DNA of 64,000 nucleotides from Nocardioides gansuensis. Lineage in GTDB: Bacteria; Actinomycetota; Actinomycetes; Propionibacteriales; Nocardioidaceae. The translations under genes were made by a program, and so were the position numbers. The stretch is from NCBI RefSeq assembly GCF_003076135.1, contig NZ_QDGZ01000001.1, forward strand, positions 372,001 to 436,000. Reading direction: 5' to 3'. Below are positions 35,170 to 44,279 of this stretch, in pieces (position 1 is the first letter of the stretch; every line of letters begins with the position of its first letter). The notes under the pieces were generated by a model, which had not been told where the DNA came from, did no database searches, and saw only the letters and a list, made by a program, of their open reading frames with translations.

Positions 35170-35922
35170 TCAGCCGCGCGGCGGCACGTCCTGGCCGGCG
35201 ATGTCGCGGTCGGGCCGGCCGTCCTGGTCGCGGTCGTCGGCCTCGGGGGCGTTGGTCCGCTTGTGGCGCCACCACTCCCAGGCGATCGGCATCAGCGAGA
35301 ACACGAGGATGACGATGATCAGCTTGTCTATCTGCTCGCCGAGCGAGGGGAAGGCCGCGCCGAGGAAGAAGCCGAGCAGGGTGATGCTGAGGACCCAGAA
35401 GACGGCCCCGACGAGACTCCAGAGGATGAAGCGGCCGCGGTCCATCCGTCCGACCCCGGCCACGACCGTGACGTAGGTGCGTACGAACGGCACGAACCGC
35501 CCGATGACCAGCGCCTTGTTGCCGTGCTTGTCGAAGAACGCGGTGGTCTGCTCGAAGTACTTGCGCTTGAGGATGCGCCCGTCACGCTCGTAGAGCGGAG
35601 TGCCGACGGCCCTCCCGATCTCGTAGCCGGCGATGTTGCCCGCGATGCCGGCGATCGTGAAGAGCACCAGCGCGGCCACCAGGTCGCCGGCCTCGCCACC
35701 GGGGAAGACGTCGACCCGCTCGCCCGCGATGAAGAGTCCCATCGCGAAGAGCAGCGTGTCTCCCGGGAGGAACGGGAAGAACAGCCCGCACTCGACGAAG
35801 ATGATGACCAGGCTCAGCCAGAACAGCGCCTCGCCGAAGCGGTCCAGCAACCAGTTGGGGTCCATCCAGTCCATCCCGAGCAGGAGCGGCTGGAGGTCGA
35901 GGAGCAGGCTCACGGCGGCCAC
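35170..35922 (-). CDS. DedA-family membrane protein
   Basis: 250 residues. VIIFVECGLFFPFLPGDTLLF and GYEIGRAVGTPLYERDGRI are DedA/SNARE-associated domain motifs, with four to five membrane helices and the conserved VIGRFVPFVRTYVTVVAGVG loop. DedA proteins move lipid carriers or support membrane homeostasis. A polar Asp/Arg tail ends the protein. GTG at 35922; an internal GTG nine bases later is also possible. Confidence 0.92.
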   Translation of the reverse strand: MAAVSLLLDLQPLLLGMDWMDPNWLLDRFGEALFWLSLVIIFVECGLFFPFLPGDTLLFAMGLFIAGERVDVFPGGEAGDLVAALVLFTIAGIAGNIAGYEIGRAVGTPLYERDGRILKRKYFEQTTAFFDKHGNKALVIGRFVPFVRTYVTVVAGVGRMDRGRFILWSLVGAVFWVLSITLLGFFLGAAFPSLGEQIDKLIIVILVFSLMPIAWEWWRHKRTNAPEADDRDQDGRPDRDIAGQDVPPRG

Positions 35923-35950
35923 CCTAACCGCCGCCTCCTACAGTGCCCGC

Positions 35951-36625
35951 ATGCACGACGACGAGGAGCGGGCGCCCTACGACCCGATGCCGCACGGCCC
36001 GCCCGAGGTCGGCGTCGGCCCCTGGCAGGGGCCGTGGCCCGAGGACGACCACTGGGACCCCGAGCTGCTCGCGCACGGTGACCGCCGCAACGTGGTCGAC
36101 CGCTACCGCTACTGGTCGCTCGAGGCCATCGTCGCCGACCTCGACACCCGCCGCCACGACTTCCACGTCGCCATCGAGAACTGGCAGCACGACTTCAACA
36201 TCGGCACCATCGTGCGCACGGCCAACGCCTTCCTCGCCGCCGAGGTCCACATCGTCGGCAACCGGCGGTGGAACAGGCGCGGCGCCATGGTGACGGACCG
36301 CTACCAGCACATCCGGCACCACCCGACCCCCGCCGACCTCGCGGCGTACCTCCACGACCACGGCGTCCGCCTCCTCGGCATCGACAACCTCCCCGGCAGC
36401 GACCACCTGGAGACGATGCCGATGCCGCGGCACGTCTGCTTCCTCTTCGGCCAAGAGGGCCCGGGACTCAGCGAGGCGGCGCGCGAGGTGTGCGACGGCA
36501 CCTTCTCGATCGCCCAGTTCGGCTCCACGCGGTCGATCAACGCCAGCGCGGCGGCGGCGATCGCGATGCACGCCTGGATCAGGGAGTACGCCGACCTGTC
36601 GGGCGACGCCGCCTGGCGCGGCTGA
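35951..36625 (+). CDS. SpoU/TrmH-family RNA 2'-O-methyltransferase
   Basis: 224 residues. After an acidic Pro-rich tail the SPOUT fold shows ENWQHDFNIGTIVRTANAF (motif 1, with Asn and Arg), FLFGQEGPGLS (motif 2) and IAQFGSTRSINASAAAAIAM (motif 3 that forms the trefoil knot). Methylates a ribose 2'-OH of tRNA or rRNA; the target is not evident. ATG at 35951; 28 bases from the divergent dedA start. Confidence 0.92.
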   Translation: MHDDEERAPYDPMPHGPPEVGVGPWQGPWPEDDHWDPELLAHGDRRNVVDRYRYWSLEAIVADLDTRRHDFHVAIENWQHDFNIGTIVRTANAFLAAEVHIVGNRRWNRRGAMVTDRYQHIRHHPTPADLAAYLHDHGVRLLGIDNLPGSDHLETMPMPRHVCFLFGQEGPGLSEAAREVCDGTFSIAQFGSTRSINASAAAAIAMHAWIREYADLSGDAAWRG

Positions 36626-36638
36626 CCCGGTCGACCCC

Positions 36639-37577
36639 TCAGCGGGCGTCGAGGACCTCGGGCTCCAGCACGGGCGCCACGACGCGGGGCTTCCGCTCCG
36701 CCGAGATGACCAGCGCGACGGCGGCGACCACGATCGTGCCGCCGGCGACGATCGGCCAGGTGATCGCCTCGTCGAGGATGAGCCAGCCGAGGAAGACCGC
36801 GATGACCGGGTTGACGTAGGCGTAGGTCGCGACCAGCGAGATCGGGGCGTTCGCGACGAGCCAGACGTAGGCGGTGAACCCGACGACCGAGCCGAAGACG
36901 ACGAGGTAGGACAGCGCCCACCAGGTCGTCGAGGGGTAGTCGAAGGTGAAGCGCTCGCCGATGGCCATGCCGGTCGCCACCATCATCAGGCCGCCGAGCA
37001 CCATCTCCCACACGGCGACCACGAACGGGTCGGACGGCAGCCACAACCGTGGCTGGACGTAGGAGCCGAGGGCCCAGCAGCTCGCGGCGAAGAGCACGAT
37101 CAGGGCCGGGACGACCGAGAAGTCACCGGCGCCGCGACCCAGCACCACGAGCACGGCGAGGCCGACGAAGCCGAGCGCGACGCCGACGAGGGTCGCAGGC
37201 CGTGGCATGTCGCCCTCGAGCAGGCGGAAGACCACGATGATCAGCGGGGCCACGGCGATGAGCAGCGCGGCGTACCCGGACGTGGCGCCCTTCTGCTCCC
37301 CGATCGAGACAAGGCCGTTGCCCAGCAGCGGCAGGGTGAGGCCGAGGAAGGCCGTCCCGGCGAGCTGGCGCCGGGTGAGCGCGAGGCGGCCGACGCCCCT
37401 GTGGGCGACCGAGAGCACGATCCCCAGCACCAGTCCCGCGGTGACGAACCGGAGACCCATCGACGTCATGGGCGGCGCGTCCTCGACGACGATCTTGATG
37501 CCGAGGTACGTCGAGCCCCACACCACGTAGACGATCGCGAGAGCTGCTGCGACCAGTCCGCCGCGAGCTGGCACCAT
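36639..37577 (-). CDS. EamA/DMT-family transporter
   Basis: 312 residues with ten hydrophobic helices in two repeated halves, the EamA drug/metabolite exporter plan. N-terminal YVVWGSTYLGIKI and the inner PPMTSMGLRFVTAGLVL match the family. Substrate cannot be predicted. Convergent with the SpoU gene; ATG start at 37577. No ribosome-binding feature was notable. Confidence 0.9.
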   Translation of the reverse strand: MVPARGGLVAAALAIVYVVWGSTYLGIKIVVEDAPPMTSMGLRFVTAGLVLGIVLSVAHRGVGRLALTRRQLAGTAFLGLTLPLLGNGLVSIGEQKGATSGYAALLIAVAPLIIVVFRLLEGDMPRPATLVGVALGFVGLAVLVVLGRGAGDFSVVPALIVLFAASCWALGSYVQPRLWLPSDPFVVAVWEMVLGGLMMVATGMAIGERFTFDYPSTTWWALSYLVVFGSVVGFTAYVWLVANAPISLVATYAYVNPVIAVFLGWLILDEAITWPIVAGGTIVVAAVALVISAERKPRVVAPVLEPEVLDAR

Positions 37578-37675
37578 GACATCACCGTCCTTCAGTTGAC
37601 CCCTTACAGCCTAGGGGTCGGCGAAGGGCCGCGACAGCGATTTACGGCCGCCGGCCGCCTACATCCGGCCAGGGC

Positions 37676-39772
37676 TCACCGGCGGCCGGCGCACCTCCCG
37701 AGATCGACCTTGACCTGCTGCCCCCGGTCGACGATGACCGGGACGGTCTGCCGCACCTGGCCGTCGACCTCGCAGGTGAGGGTGTAGGCCTCCACCAGCG
37801 GGGCGGTGGTCTGCTCGGTGGCGTCGTAGAGCGCCGCGGTCAGGGTGTACGTCGGGGAGACGGACGCGAAGTTGATCGCGCGCAGGACGTAGGTGCCGGG
37901 CGTCGGGGCGTTGATCGTGACCTTCTCCTTCTCACCCACGAAGTTGCCCGAGCTGCCCACCTTGGTGAGGCTGCCGTCGGCCTCCTTGCGGTAGACCTCG
38001 AGGTCGAGGTCGTCCGGGGTCGGCCAGTCGAGCGTGACCTGCATGATCTCCTGGTCGGTCTCCGTCACCACGAACTCGTGGTCGGCTGTGGCCAGCGGCG
38101 TCACCGTCCCCGTGAACGTCTCGGAGCGAGTCGGCTCCTCCGCCAGCAGCTTGACCAGGCGCGACTGCACGATCGGCCGGGTCGAGGGGTTGACGTCCCA
38201 CGTGAAGGTCTTGCCCGTGACCACCATGCTGCTCTCGAGGGAGTCGGTGAAGTCGTTCTCGGGGCTCCAGGTGGGCGTGGAGAACGTCTTGCGCAGCCGC
38301 AGGGTGGCGCCGATCGGCGCCTTGCCCGTGATCACCGAGTGGTGGGCCCGGTCGACGGCGTTCTCGAAGGCGAGCAGGTAGGCCTCACGGTTGCCCTTGC
38401 CGGCGTACGCCCCGGCGCCGACGTACTCGTCGACGACCTCGGCGAACGGCGGGTGGAACTCGTCGGGGCCGATCTCGAAGGTGTAGCCGTAGCCGCCGGT
38501 CGCGTTGTAGGACCAGTCCTCGGTCGTGCCGGTGGTGTCGTAGAGCTCCCAGCCGTGCTGGTTGGTGTAGCCGTTCTGCGCCGTCATCGACGCGCCGAGC
38601 GCCTTCATGGCCTCCTCGTCGGGCGCGTCGCCGACGGGCAGGCCGTCCGGTCCGATCGTCGTCGGATTGACCCCGTTGGGACGCAGGACGAGGTTGGAGA
38701 AGGTGTGGTTGGAGATCATCATCGTGACCTGCCGCTCGCTGATGAGGCGGCGTACGTTGCGGGTCTCCGGCTCCGAGAACGGGCCCGCTCCGCGGTAGGT
38801 CGGGTCGGCGAAAAGGTCGGACGCGCCCGGTCCTCCCCAGAGGCCGCCATAGTTTCGGTTGAGGTCCGTGCCGACGAGGTAGCCGCCGGGGCTGGTGGCG
38901 CTGAACGCCGCGCACGTCCCGTCCGGAGTGTCCTGGCCGTCGACGACGCGGCAGTTCTTCCGCTTGTAGGCGTTGCCCGGCGTGCCGAGGATGGCCGCCG
39001 TCCCGCCGCCGTCGACCACACGCAGGTCGACGGTCTGGCCGTCGGTGTAGGAGAGGTGGAAGCCGTCGGCGTTGACGACGGGCACGATGATCATCCGGCC
39101 GCGCTCGAGCAGCCCGGAGATCCGCGCGTCCCCGGAGACCTTGCCCTGCACGAGGTCGAGGGCGAACTCCATGGCGTGCTCGCCGGAGGGCCACTCCCGG
39201 GCATGGTGCAGGCCGAACATGGCAAAGGTCGGCCGGCCGTCCAACGCATGGACATCGATGGCGATCTCGACGCCGAGCACGGTGCGCCCGTCCAGCGTCT
39301 TCTCGGGCAGCTCCAACAGCCGCACCAGGCCCGGGTGGGCCTCCGCCAGCCCGCGCAGCTCTGTCTCGTAGTCGGCGAGGCTGCGATAGCGGTCCCGGCC
39401 CGAGGGCAGGCTCGACCGCAGGGTCGTGGCGGCGTAGGCATCGTCGATCTGGTTGATCTCGGCCTCGCGTCGGATCAGGTCGGGGATCCGGACGTCCCAG
39501 GTGAAGCCGGCAGCACGCAGCGCGTCGCGCTCGGCCGCGGTGTGGAGGATGATCTCGATGTAGTCGTGACCGGCGTGCTCGGTGAGGTCGAGACCGAGCC
39601 GCTGCAGCTCCGCCTTCGCTGCCCGGGTGGGGGTGTCCACCGTGACCAGCTGGGGGGCGAGGGGCGGTGCGGGCTCCTCGGCGGTGGCCGAGGGCTGTGC
39701 CATCACCGCGGCGGTGAGGACGAGCGAGGCGAGGCCGCCGAGGAGCGAGAGGCGGCGGGGGGTGGTGGGCAT
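37676..39772 (-). CDS. Secreted M14 zinc carboxypeptidase
   Basis: 698 residues. Signal peptide (about 1-31, ending QPSATA) followed by a propeptide-like region and the M14 catalytic domain: zinc motif H190-x-x-E193 in LHHAREW, a second-half NHTFSN with the third ligand, and the catalytic Glu in YGYTFEIGPDEFHPP. The C-terminal about 130 residues resemble a beta-sandwich (pre-peptidase or CARDB-like) domain. An extracellular peptidase removing C-terminal residues. Single gene; ATG at 39772. Confidence 0.93.
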   Translation of the reverse strand: MPTTPRRLSLLGGLASLVLTAAVMAQPSATAEEPAPPLAPQLVTVDTPTRAAKAELQRLGLDLTEHAGHDYIEIILHTAAERDALRAAGFTWDVRIPDLIRREAEINQIDDAYAATTLRSSLPSGRDRYRSLADYETELRGLAEAHPGLVRLLELPEKTLDGRTVLGVEIAIDVHALDGRPTFAMFGLHHAREWPSGEHAMEFALDLVQGKVSGDARISGLLERGRMIIVPVVNADGFHLSYTDGQTVDLRVVDGGGTAAILGTPGNAYKRKNCRVVDGQDTPDGTCAAFSATSPGGYLVGTDLNRNYGGLWGGPGASDLFADPTYRGAGPFSEPETRNVRRLISERQVTMMISNHTFSNLVLRPNGVNPTTIGPDGLPVGDAPDEEAMKALGASMTAQNGYTNQHGWELYDTTGTTEDWSYNATGGYGYTFEIGPDEFHPPFAEVVDEYVGAGAYAGKGNREAYLLAFENAVDRAHHSVITGKAPIGATLRLRKTFSTPTWSPENDFTDSLESSMVVTGKTFTWDVNPSTRPIVQSRLVKLLAEEPTRSETFTGTVTPLATADHEFVVTETDQEIMQVTLDWPTPDDLDLEVYRKEADGSLTKVGSSGNFVGEKEKVTINAPTPGTYVLRAINFASVSPTYTLTAALYDATEQTTAPLVEAYTLTCEVDGQVRQTVPVIVDRGQQVKVDLGRCAGRR

Positions 39773-39901
39773 GAAGCCTCCCTGGGTGCGGGCCGAGGAC
39801 GCACGGGGTGTCGGCGCAGTCGGCCGGACGGGGTGTCACGCCACCAACGGGGCCACGATCCCGGGGGTTACGGGTCGGTCGGTTTTGGCGACGTGGGGCT
39901 G

Positions 39902-40198
39902 CTACGTCTCGTGCGGGGCGCGGCGGGGTGCGGGGACCCGCGGGGTCGTCCAGGCATACCCCGACCTGAACGCCGTCACCACCAGTTGCACGCGGTCCCG
40001 CGCGCCGACCTTGCGGAGGATCTGGGCCACGTGCGTCTTCACCGTCGGAAGGGACACGTAGAGGGCGCAGGCGATCTCCGCGTTGCTCATGCCGCGCACG
40101 ACCAGGTCCAGGACCTCGACCTCGCGCGGCGACAGCGCTGACATCCAGGCTGGCTGCTCCGTGTGCCACTCGGGCCTCTCCATGCTCACCACAGACAT
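39902..40198 (-). CDS. Small LuxR-type DNA-binding protein
   Basis: 98 residues containing little more than the GerE/LuxR helix-turn-helix: LSPREVEVLDLVVRGMSNAEIA and VSLPTVKTHVAQILRKV. No receiver or sensor domain is visible. ATG at 40198 has GGAG upstream; longer reading is possible but has no homologous domain. It may be a stand-alone regulator or the remnant of a NarL-type response regulator. Divergent from fba, with 271 bases of promoter space. Confidence 0.75.
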   Translation of the reverse strand: MSVVSMERPEWHTEQPAWMSALSPREVEVLDLVVRGMSNAEIACALYVSLPTVKTHVAQILRKVGARDRVQLVVTAFRSGYAWTTPRVPAPRRAPHET

Positions 40199-40469
40199 CC
40201 GCAGTTCTCCACTCCGTCGCCGGCTCGTCCGAACCACAAGAGTCGCGCGGATCGGCGCGTGATACATCGGCGATGCTGCGTAGCCCGGATGGGGGGTGCG
40301 AGCTACCTGTTCTGGCCAAGCCGGCAGTCGGCCACGGCCGGGTCGGCACGTCCCAGGCTCACCTCGAGTGTCGCCCGGGGAGCGGCAGCGCGAACGCTCG
40401 GATCGCGACCAGCCGGTAGCCACTAGTGTGGGCGGCGAAGACTCCACCCGTGCTGAGGAGAACTCCCCC

Positions 40470-41504
40470 ATGCCCATCGCAACCCCCGACGTCTATGCAC
40501 AGATGCTGGACGCGGCGAAGGAGAAGTCCTTCGCCTTCCCGGCGATCAACGTGTCCTCGTCCCAGACCCTGAACGCGGCCCTCAAGGGCTTCGCCGACGC
40601 AGGCTCCGACGGCATCATCCAGGTCTCGACCGGCGGTGCCGAATACCTCTCCGGCCCGACCGTCAAGGACATGGTGACCGGCTCCCTCGCGTTCGCCGCG
40701 TACGCCGCCGAGGTCGCGAAGAACTACCCCGTCAACATCGCGCTGCACACCGACCACTGCCCCAAGGACAAGCTGGACGGCTTCGTCCGCCCGCTGCTCG
40801 CGGCCTCCGCCGAGCGCGTCGCCCGCGGCGAGGACCCGCTGTTCCAGTCGCACATGTGGGACGGCTCGGCCGTGCCGCTGGAGGAGAACCTCCAGATCGC
40901 GCAGGAGCTGCTCGAGCAGGCCGCCGCCGCGCAGATCATCCTCGAGGTCGAGATCGGCGTCGTCGGCGGTGAGGAGGACGGCGTCGCCAACGAGATCAAC
41001 GAGCAGCTCTACACCACGCCCGAGGACGCCCTCGCCACCGTGCGCGCGCTCGGTGCCGGCGAGAAGGGCCGCTACATGACGGCGCTGACCTTCGGCAACG
41101 TGCACGGCGTCTACAAGCCGGGCAACGTCAAGCTCCGCCCGGAGATCCTCAAGGAGGCCCAGGCGGCGGTCGCCAAGGAGCTCGGGCTGGCGGATGACTC
41201 GAAGCCGTTCGACCTCGTCTTCCACGGCGGCTCCGGCTCGACCGCCGAGGAGATCGGTGCGGCCGTCGACTACGGCGTCATCAAGATGAATGTCGACACC
41301 GACACCCAGTACGCCTTCACCCGCCCCGTCGCGGCCCACATGTTCACCAACTACGACGGTGTCCTGAAGGTCGACGGGGAAGTCGGCAACAAGAAGGCCT
41401 ACGACCCCCGCGCCTGGGGCAAGGCCGCCGAGGCCGGCATGGCCGCCCGCATCGTCGAGGCCTGCGAGCACCTGCGCTCGGCCGGCCAGTCGCTCGGCGC
41501 CTGA
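40470..41504 (+). CDS. fba: Fructose-bisphosphate aldolase, class II
   Basis: 344 residues. Zinc ligands and catalytic residues in the usual order: HTDHCPKDKLDGF, EVEIGVVGGEEDGV, TFGNVHGVYKPGNVKLRPEIL, and FHGGSGS / KMNVDTDTQYAF. Cleaves fructose-1,6-bisphosphate in glycolysis and runs in reverse in gluconeogenesis. ATG at 40470 with GAGGAG nine bases upstream. A clear hairpin terminator follows. Confidence 0.97.
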   Translation: MPIATPDVYAQMLDAAKEKSFAFPAINVSSSQTLNAALKGFADAGSDGIIQVSTGGAEYLSGPTVKDMVTGSLAFAAYAAEVAKNYPVNIALHTDHCPKDKLDGFVRPLLAASAERVARGEDPLFQSHMWDGSAVPLEENLQIAQELLEQAAAAQIILEVEIGVVGGEEDGVANEINEQLYTTPEDALATVRALGAGEKGRYMTALTFGNVHGVYKPGNVKLRPEILKEAQAAVAKELGLADDSKPFDLVFHGGSGSTAEEIGAAVDYGVIKMNVDTDTQYAFTRPVAAHMFTNYDGVLKVDGEVGNKKAYDPRAWGKAAEAGMAARIVEACEHLRSAGQSLGA

Positions 41505-41529
41505 CGCCTCGGCGTACTGCCTGACACGA

Positions 41530-41563
41530 CGAAGGCCCGCTCCCCTCCGGGAGCGGGCCTTCG
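41530..41563. terminator. Strong hairpin between fba and the convergent symporter gene
   Basis: CGAAGGCCCGCTCCC pairs perfectly with GGGAGCGGGCCTTCG around a CTCC loop (15-bp stem). Serves fba and probably also the opposite gene. Confidence 0.9.
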
Positions 41564-41579
41564 CTGGTGAGTGCGATCC

Positions 41580-43295
41580 TCAGATGGGCGGGGCGTTGCC
41601 CGGGATGTCGTCCAGGTCGCCGTAGGGCTGGTCGTGGTGCGCGTGCGCGACCAGGTCCTTCTGCACCTTCGGGTCGTCCTTGTCGGCGAAGTAGTCGAAC
41701 GGGATCGTCTCGTCGCGGCCGTTGGACACCTTCATCGCGTTCATGATCGCGGTGACCACGACCGTGACGAGCAGGTTGAGCACGAACGCCGTGAGCGCGA
41801 TGTAGCCCATCTCGCCCAGCCCCGGGATCTCACCGAGCGAGCCGCCGAAGTGCTTGCCCGTGACCGGGTTGACGACGTTGTACGCCGACACCGTGCCGTA
41901 GACCATGCCGACGGCCCAGCCCGCGAGCAGGCCCCAGCGGTGGAACCAGCGCGTGTAGAGGCTGAACACCACGGCCGGGAATGTCTGGAGGATCCAGATG
42001 CCGCCCAGGAGCTGGAAGTTGATGGCGTTCTGCTTGTCGAGCGTCAGCACGAAGACCAGCGCGAACGCCTTCACGATCAGCGACATCAGCTTGGAGACCT
42101 TCGCCTCCTGGGCCGGCGTCGCGGCCGGGTTGAGCCACTCCTTGTAGATGTTGCGGCTGAACGTGTTGGCCGCGGCGATCGACATGATCGCGGCCGGCAC
42201 GAGCGCGCCGATCGCGACGGCGGCGAAGGCCACGCCGGCGAACCACGCCGGGAACATGTCCTCGAACAGCTGCGGGATGACCAGCTGCGCGTTCGGCTCT
42301 CCGTCGAGGCCGATCGGCTGCGTGCCCGCGGCGATCGCCACCCAGCCCAGGAGGGCGAGGAGGCCGAGCACGAAGGAGTAGGCCGGCAGGATGGCGGCGT
42401 TGCGCCGGATCGTGTTGCGGCTCTCCGAGCTCAGCGACGCGGTCACCGAGTGCGGGTACATGAACAGTGCCAGCGCCGAGCCGAGCGCGAGCGTGGCGTA
42501 GGCCCAGCCGGTGCCCTCCCCGGGGATGAACGAGCCGGTCGGCTTCCCGGTCGCCTCGTTGACGGTCGCCATCTTGTCCTGCGCGGCACCGAAGATCGCA
42601 TCCCAGCCGCCGACCTGGCCGGGCAGGTAGATGACGGCCACGATGATGACGAGATAGATCAGGATGTCCTTGACGAACGCGATCACCGCCGGCGCCCGCA
42701 GGCCGCTGGAGTAGGTGTAGGCCGCGAGCAGCGCGAACGCGATGAACAGCGGCAGGTCCTTGGCGAGCACGTTGTCGCCGCCGCCGAGGCCGGCCACCTC
42801 GAGCACCGCCTGGATGCCGACGAGTTGCAGGGCGATGTAGGGCATGGTCGCCACGAAGCCGGTCACCGCGACGGCCAGCGACAGCGACCGCGCGTCGTAC
42901 CTGCCGCGGACGAAGTCGGCGGTGGTGACGTAGCCGTGGCGGTGGCTCACCGACCACAGGCGGGCCATGAAGATGAAGATGATCGGGTAGAGCACGATCG
43001 TGTAGGGCACCGCGAAGAAGCCCGCGACCGCGCCGGTCGCGAACATCGCCGCGGGCACGGCGACGAACGTGTACGCCGTGTAGAGGTCGCCGCCGAGCAG
43101 GAACCAGGTCACCCAGGTGCCGAACTTGCGGCCGCCGAGCCCCCACTCGTCGAGGGACTCCAGCGACTCCGCGCGCTTGAAGCGGGTGGCCATGAAGCCG
43201 GCCACGGTCACGACGCCGAAGAGGGCGATGAGCACGGTCAGGGCGATGCCGTTGATGCCGGTGTCGGTGGCGAGCACCGAGATCTGCGCGTTCAT
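41580..43295 (-). CDS. Sodium:solute symporter (SSS), monocarboxylate/acetate-type
   Basis: 571 residues, about 13 hydrophobic helices. EWGLGGRKFGTWVTWFLLGGDLYTAYTF (in part) and PAAIMSIAAANTFSRNIYKEW are characteristic of the SSS group that takes up pyruvate, lactate or acetate (ActP/MctC-like). The stop of DUF3311 and its ATG overlap by four bases. The DUF3311 partner is usual for this subgroup. Confidence 0.92.
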   Translation of the reverse strand: MNAQISVLATDTGINGIALTVLIALFGVVTVAGFMATRFKRAESLESLDEWGLGGRKFGTWVTWFLLGGDLYTAYTFVAVPAAMFATGAVAGFFAVPYTIVLYPIIFIFMARLWSVSHRHGYVTTADFVRGRYDARSLSLAVAVTGFVATMPYIALQLVGIQAVLEVAGLGGGDNVLAKDLPLFIAFALLAAYTYSSGLRAPAVIAFVKDILIYLVIIVAVIYLPGQVGGWDAIFGAAQDKMATVNEATGKPTGSFIPGEGTGWAYATLALGSALALFMYPHSVTASLSSESRNTIRRNAAILPAYSFVLGLLALLGWVAIAAGTQPIGLDGEPNAQLVIPQLFEDMFPAWFAGVAFAAVAIGALVPAAIMSIAAANTFSRNIYKEWLNPAATPAQEAKVSKLMSLIVKAFALVFVLTLDKQNAINFQLLGGIWILQTFPAVVFSLYTRWFHRWGLLAGWAVGMVYGTVSAYNVVNPVTGKHFGGSLGEIPGLGEMGYIALTAFVLNLLVTVVVTAIMNAMKVSNGRDETIPFDYFADKDDPKVQKDLVAHAHHDQPYGDLDDIPGNAPPI

Positions 43296-43570
43296 CGGTC
43301 ACCTCCGCGGCGGCGGGCCGAGAGGGTGAGCTTGTAGGCCGTCCAGGTCAGCGCCGAGCAGACGAAGACCCAGACGAACTGGTACCAGAAGAAGAAGGGG
43401 AAGCCGAGCAGCTCCGGCTCGGTGCGGGCGTAGCTGGGCACCCACACGAGCGCCACGATGGGGATGAGCAGGAGCACGCCGGCCGCGGCCATCTTGCGCC
43501 TGTCGGTGGGCGGCGGGCCCTCGTCGTGCGGTGGCGGGACAGGGTCGGGGGGATGGTTGCCGAGACTCAT
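43292..43570 (-). CDS. DUF3311 small membrane protein, symporter partner
   Basis: 92 residues with a Pro-rich cytosolic start and two hydrophobic helices, including LLGFPFFFWYQFVWVFVCSALTW, the DUF3311 pattern. It probably assists the SSS symporter that overlaps it. A GTG six bases upstream is an alternative start. Confidence 0.85.
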   Translation of the reverse strand: MSLGNHPPDPVPPPHDEGPPPTDRRKMAAAGVLLLIPIVALVWVPSYARTEPELLGFPFFFWYQFVWVFVCSALTWTAYKLTLSARRRGGDR

Positions 43571-43632
43571 GGCCACGACCCTAGCGAGATGTGACCGCGC
43601 TCACCTCCGAGGGCTCGCCGACGTCACAGGCC

Positions 43633-44037
43633 TCAGCCGAGGAGGGTGTCGTACGCCGTGGGGCTGGAGTCGCGCAGGAACGTCGAGCAGCGCTCCCACT
43701 CGTCGGTCTCGCCGATGGCGCGGGCGCTCTGGGCCAGGATGGCGAGGCAGGTCAGGAAGCCACGGTTGGCCTCGTGCTCCCACGGCACCGGGCCGTGGCC
43801 CTTCCAGCCGTTGCGGCGGAGCAGGTCGAGCGAGCGGTGGTAGCCGACGCGGGAGTAGGCGTAGACGGTCACGTCGTCGGCGCCCTGCTCGCGGGCCTCT
43901 TCGGCGAGCGCGGCCCAGGCGGCAGGCGACGCGGGGTGGCGGCGTACGACGTCGGCGGGGGTCGCGTCGCCGGCGAGCTCGGTGGTCGCCGGGTCGTCGG
44001 GCAGGTGGGTGGGCGGGGGGCCGGCCAGGAGGTTCAT
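43633..44037 (-). CDS. DUF3151 family protein
   Basis: 134 residues. The stretch HPASPAAWAALAEEAREQG and GWKGHGPVPWEHEANRGFL are diagnostic of DUF3151, a cytosolic actinobacterial family of unknown role that is often found near fba. ATG at 44037. Nothing unusual otherwise. Confidence 0.88.
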   Translation of the reverse strand: MNLLAGPPPTHLPDDPATTELAGDATPADVVRRHPASPAAWAALAEEAREQGADDVTVYAYSRVGYHRSLDLLRRNGWKGHGPVPWEHEANRGFLTCLAILAQSARAIGETDEWERCSTFLRDSSPTAYDTLLG

Positions 44038-44077
44038 GCGCCCAGCCTCTCAGACACCTCCGCGTGCCCAGAGCTCA

Positions 44078-44147
44078 TGTAACGCGCTGTCTATGGCACT
44101 AGCGCGCCGTCACGACAGCGCACCAGCGCATCAAACAGCGCGTGACA
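44078..44147. repeat. 70-bp palindromic repeat, copy 1
   Basis: Begins TGTAACGCGCTGTC and ends AGCGCGTGACA, with a central GCGCGCCGTCACGACAGCGC. Same length and layout as 45345-45414 and 59833-59902. Lies before the AbiEi-like gene. Confidence 0.85.
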
Positions 44148-44279
44148 GCTCGCGCGCAGGCGGATCAAGTCAGCCGGGGGCAGCCAGCAATCATTCACAA
44201 CCCCCTCTGGTCCGAGGCCATCCACAGACCAGCCGGCGTCCCGCTCCGGGTCCTGTGCCCTTCCTGCGACCGTCGCGGC

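Noticed and set aside
40199..40477. Longer start for the LuxR-type gene
   Set aside because: The extra residues have no domain and the frame would overlap the fba promoter and ribosome site.
44142..44279. N-terminal extension of the AbiEi-like gene
   Set aside because: The upstream part overlaps the 70-bp palindrome and lacks homology; the ATG at 44280 fits the family start.
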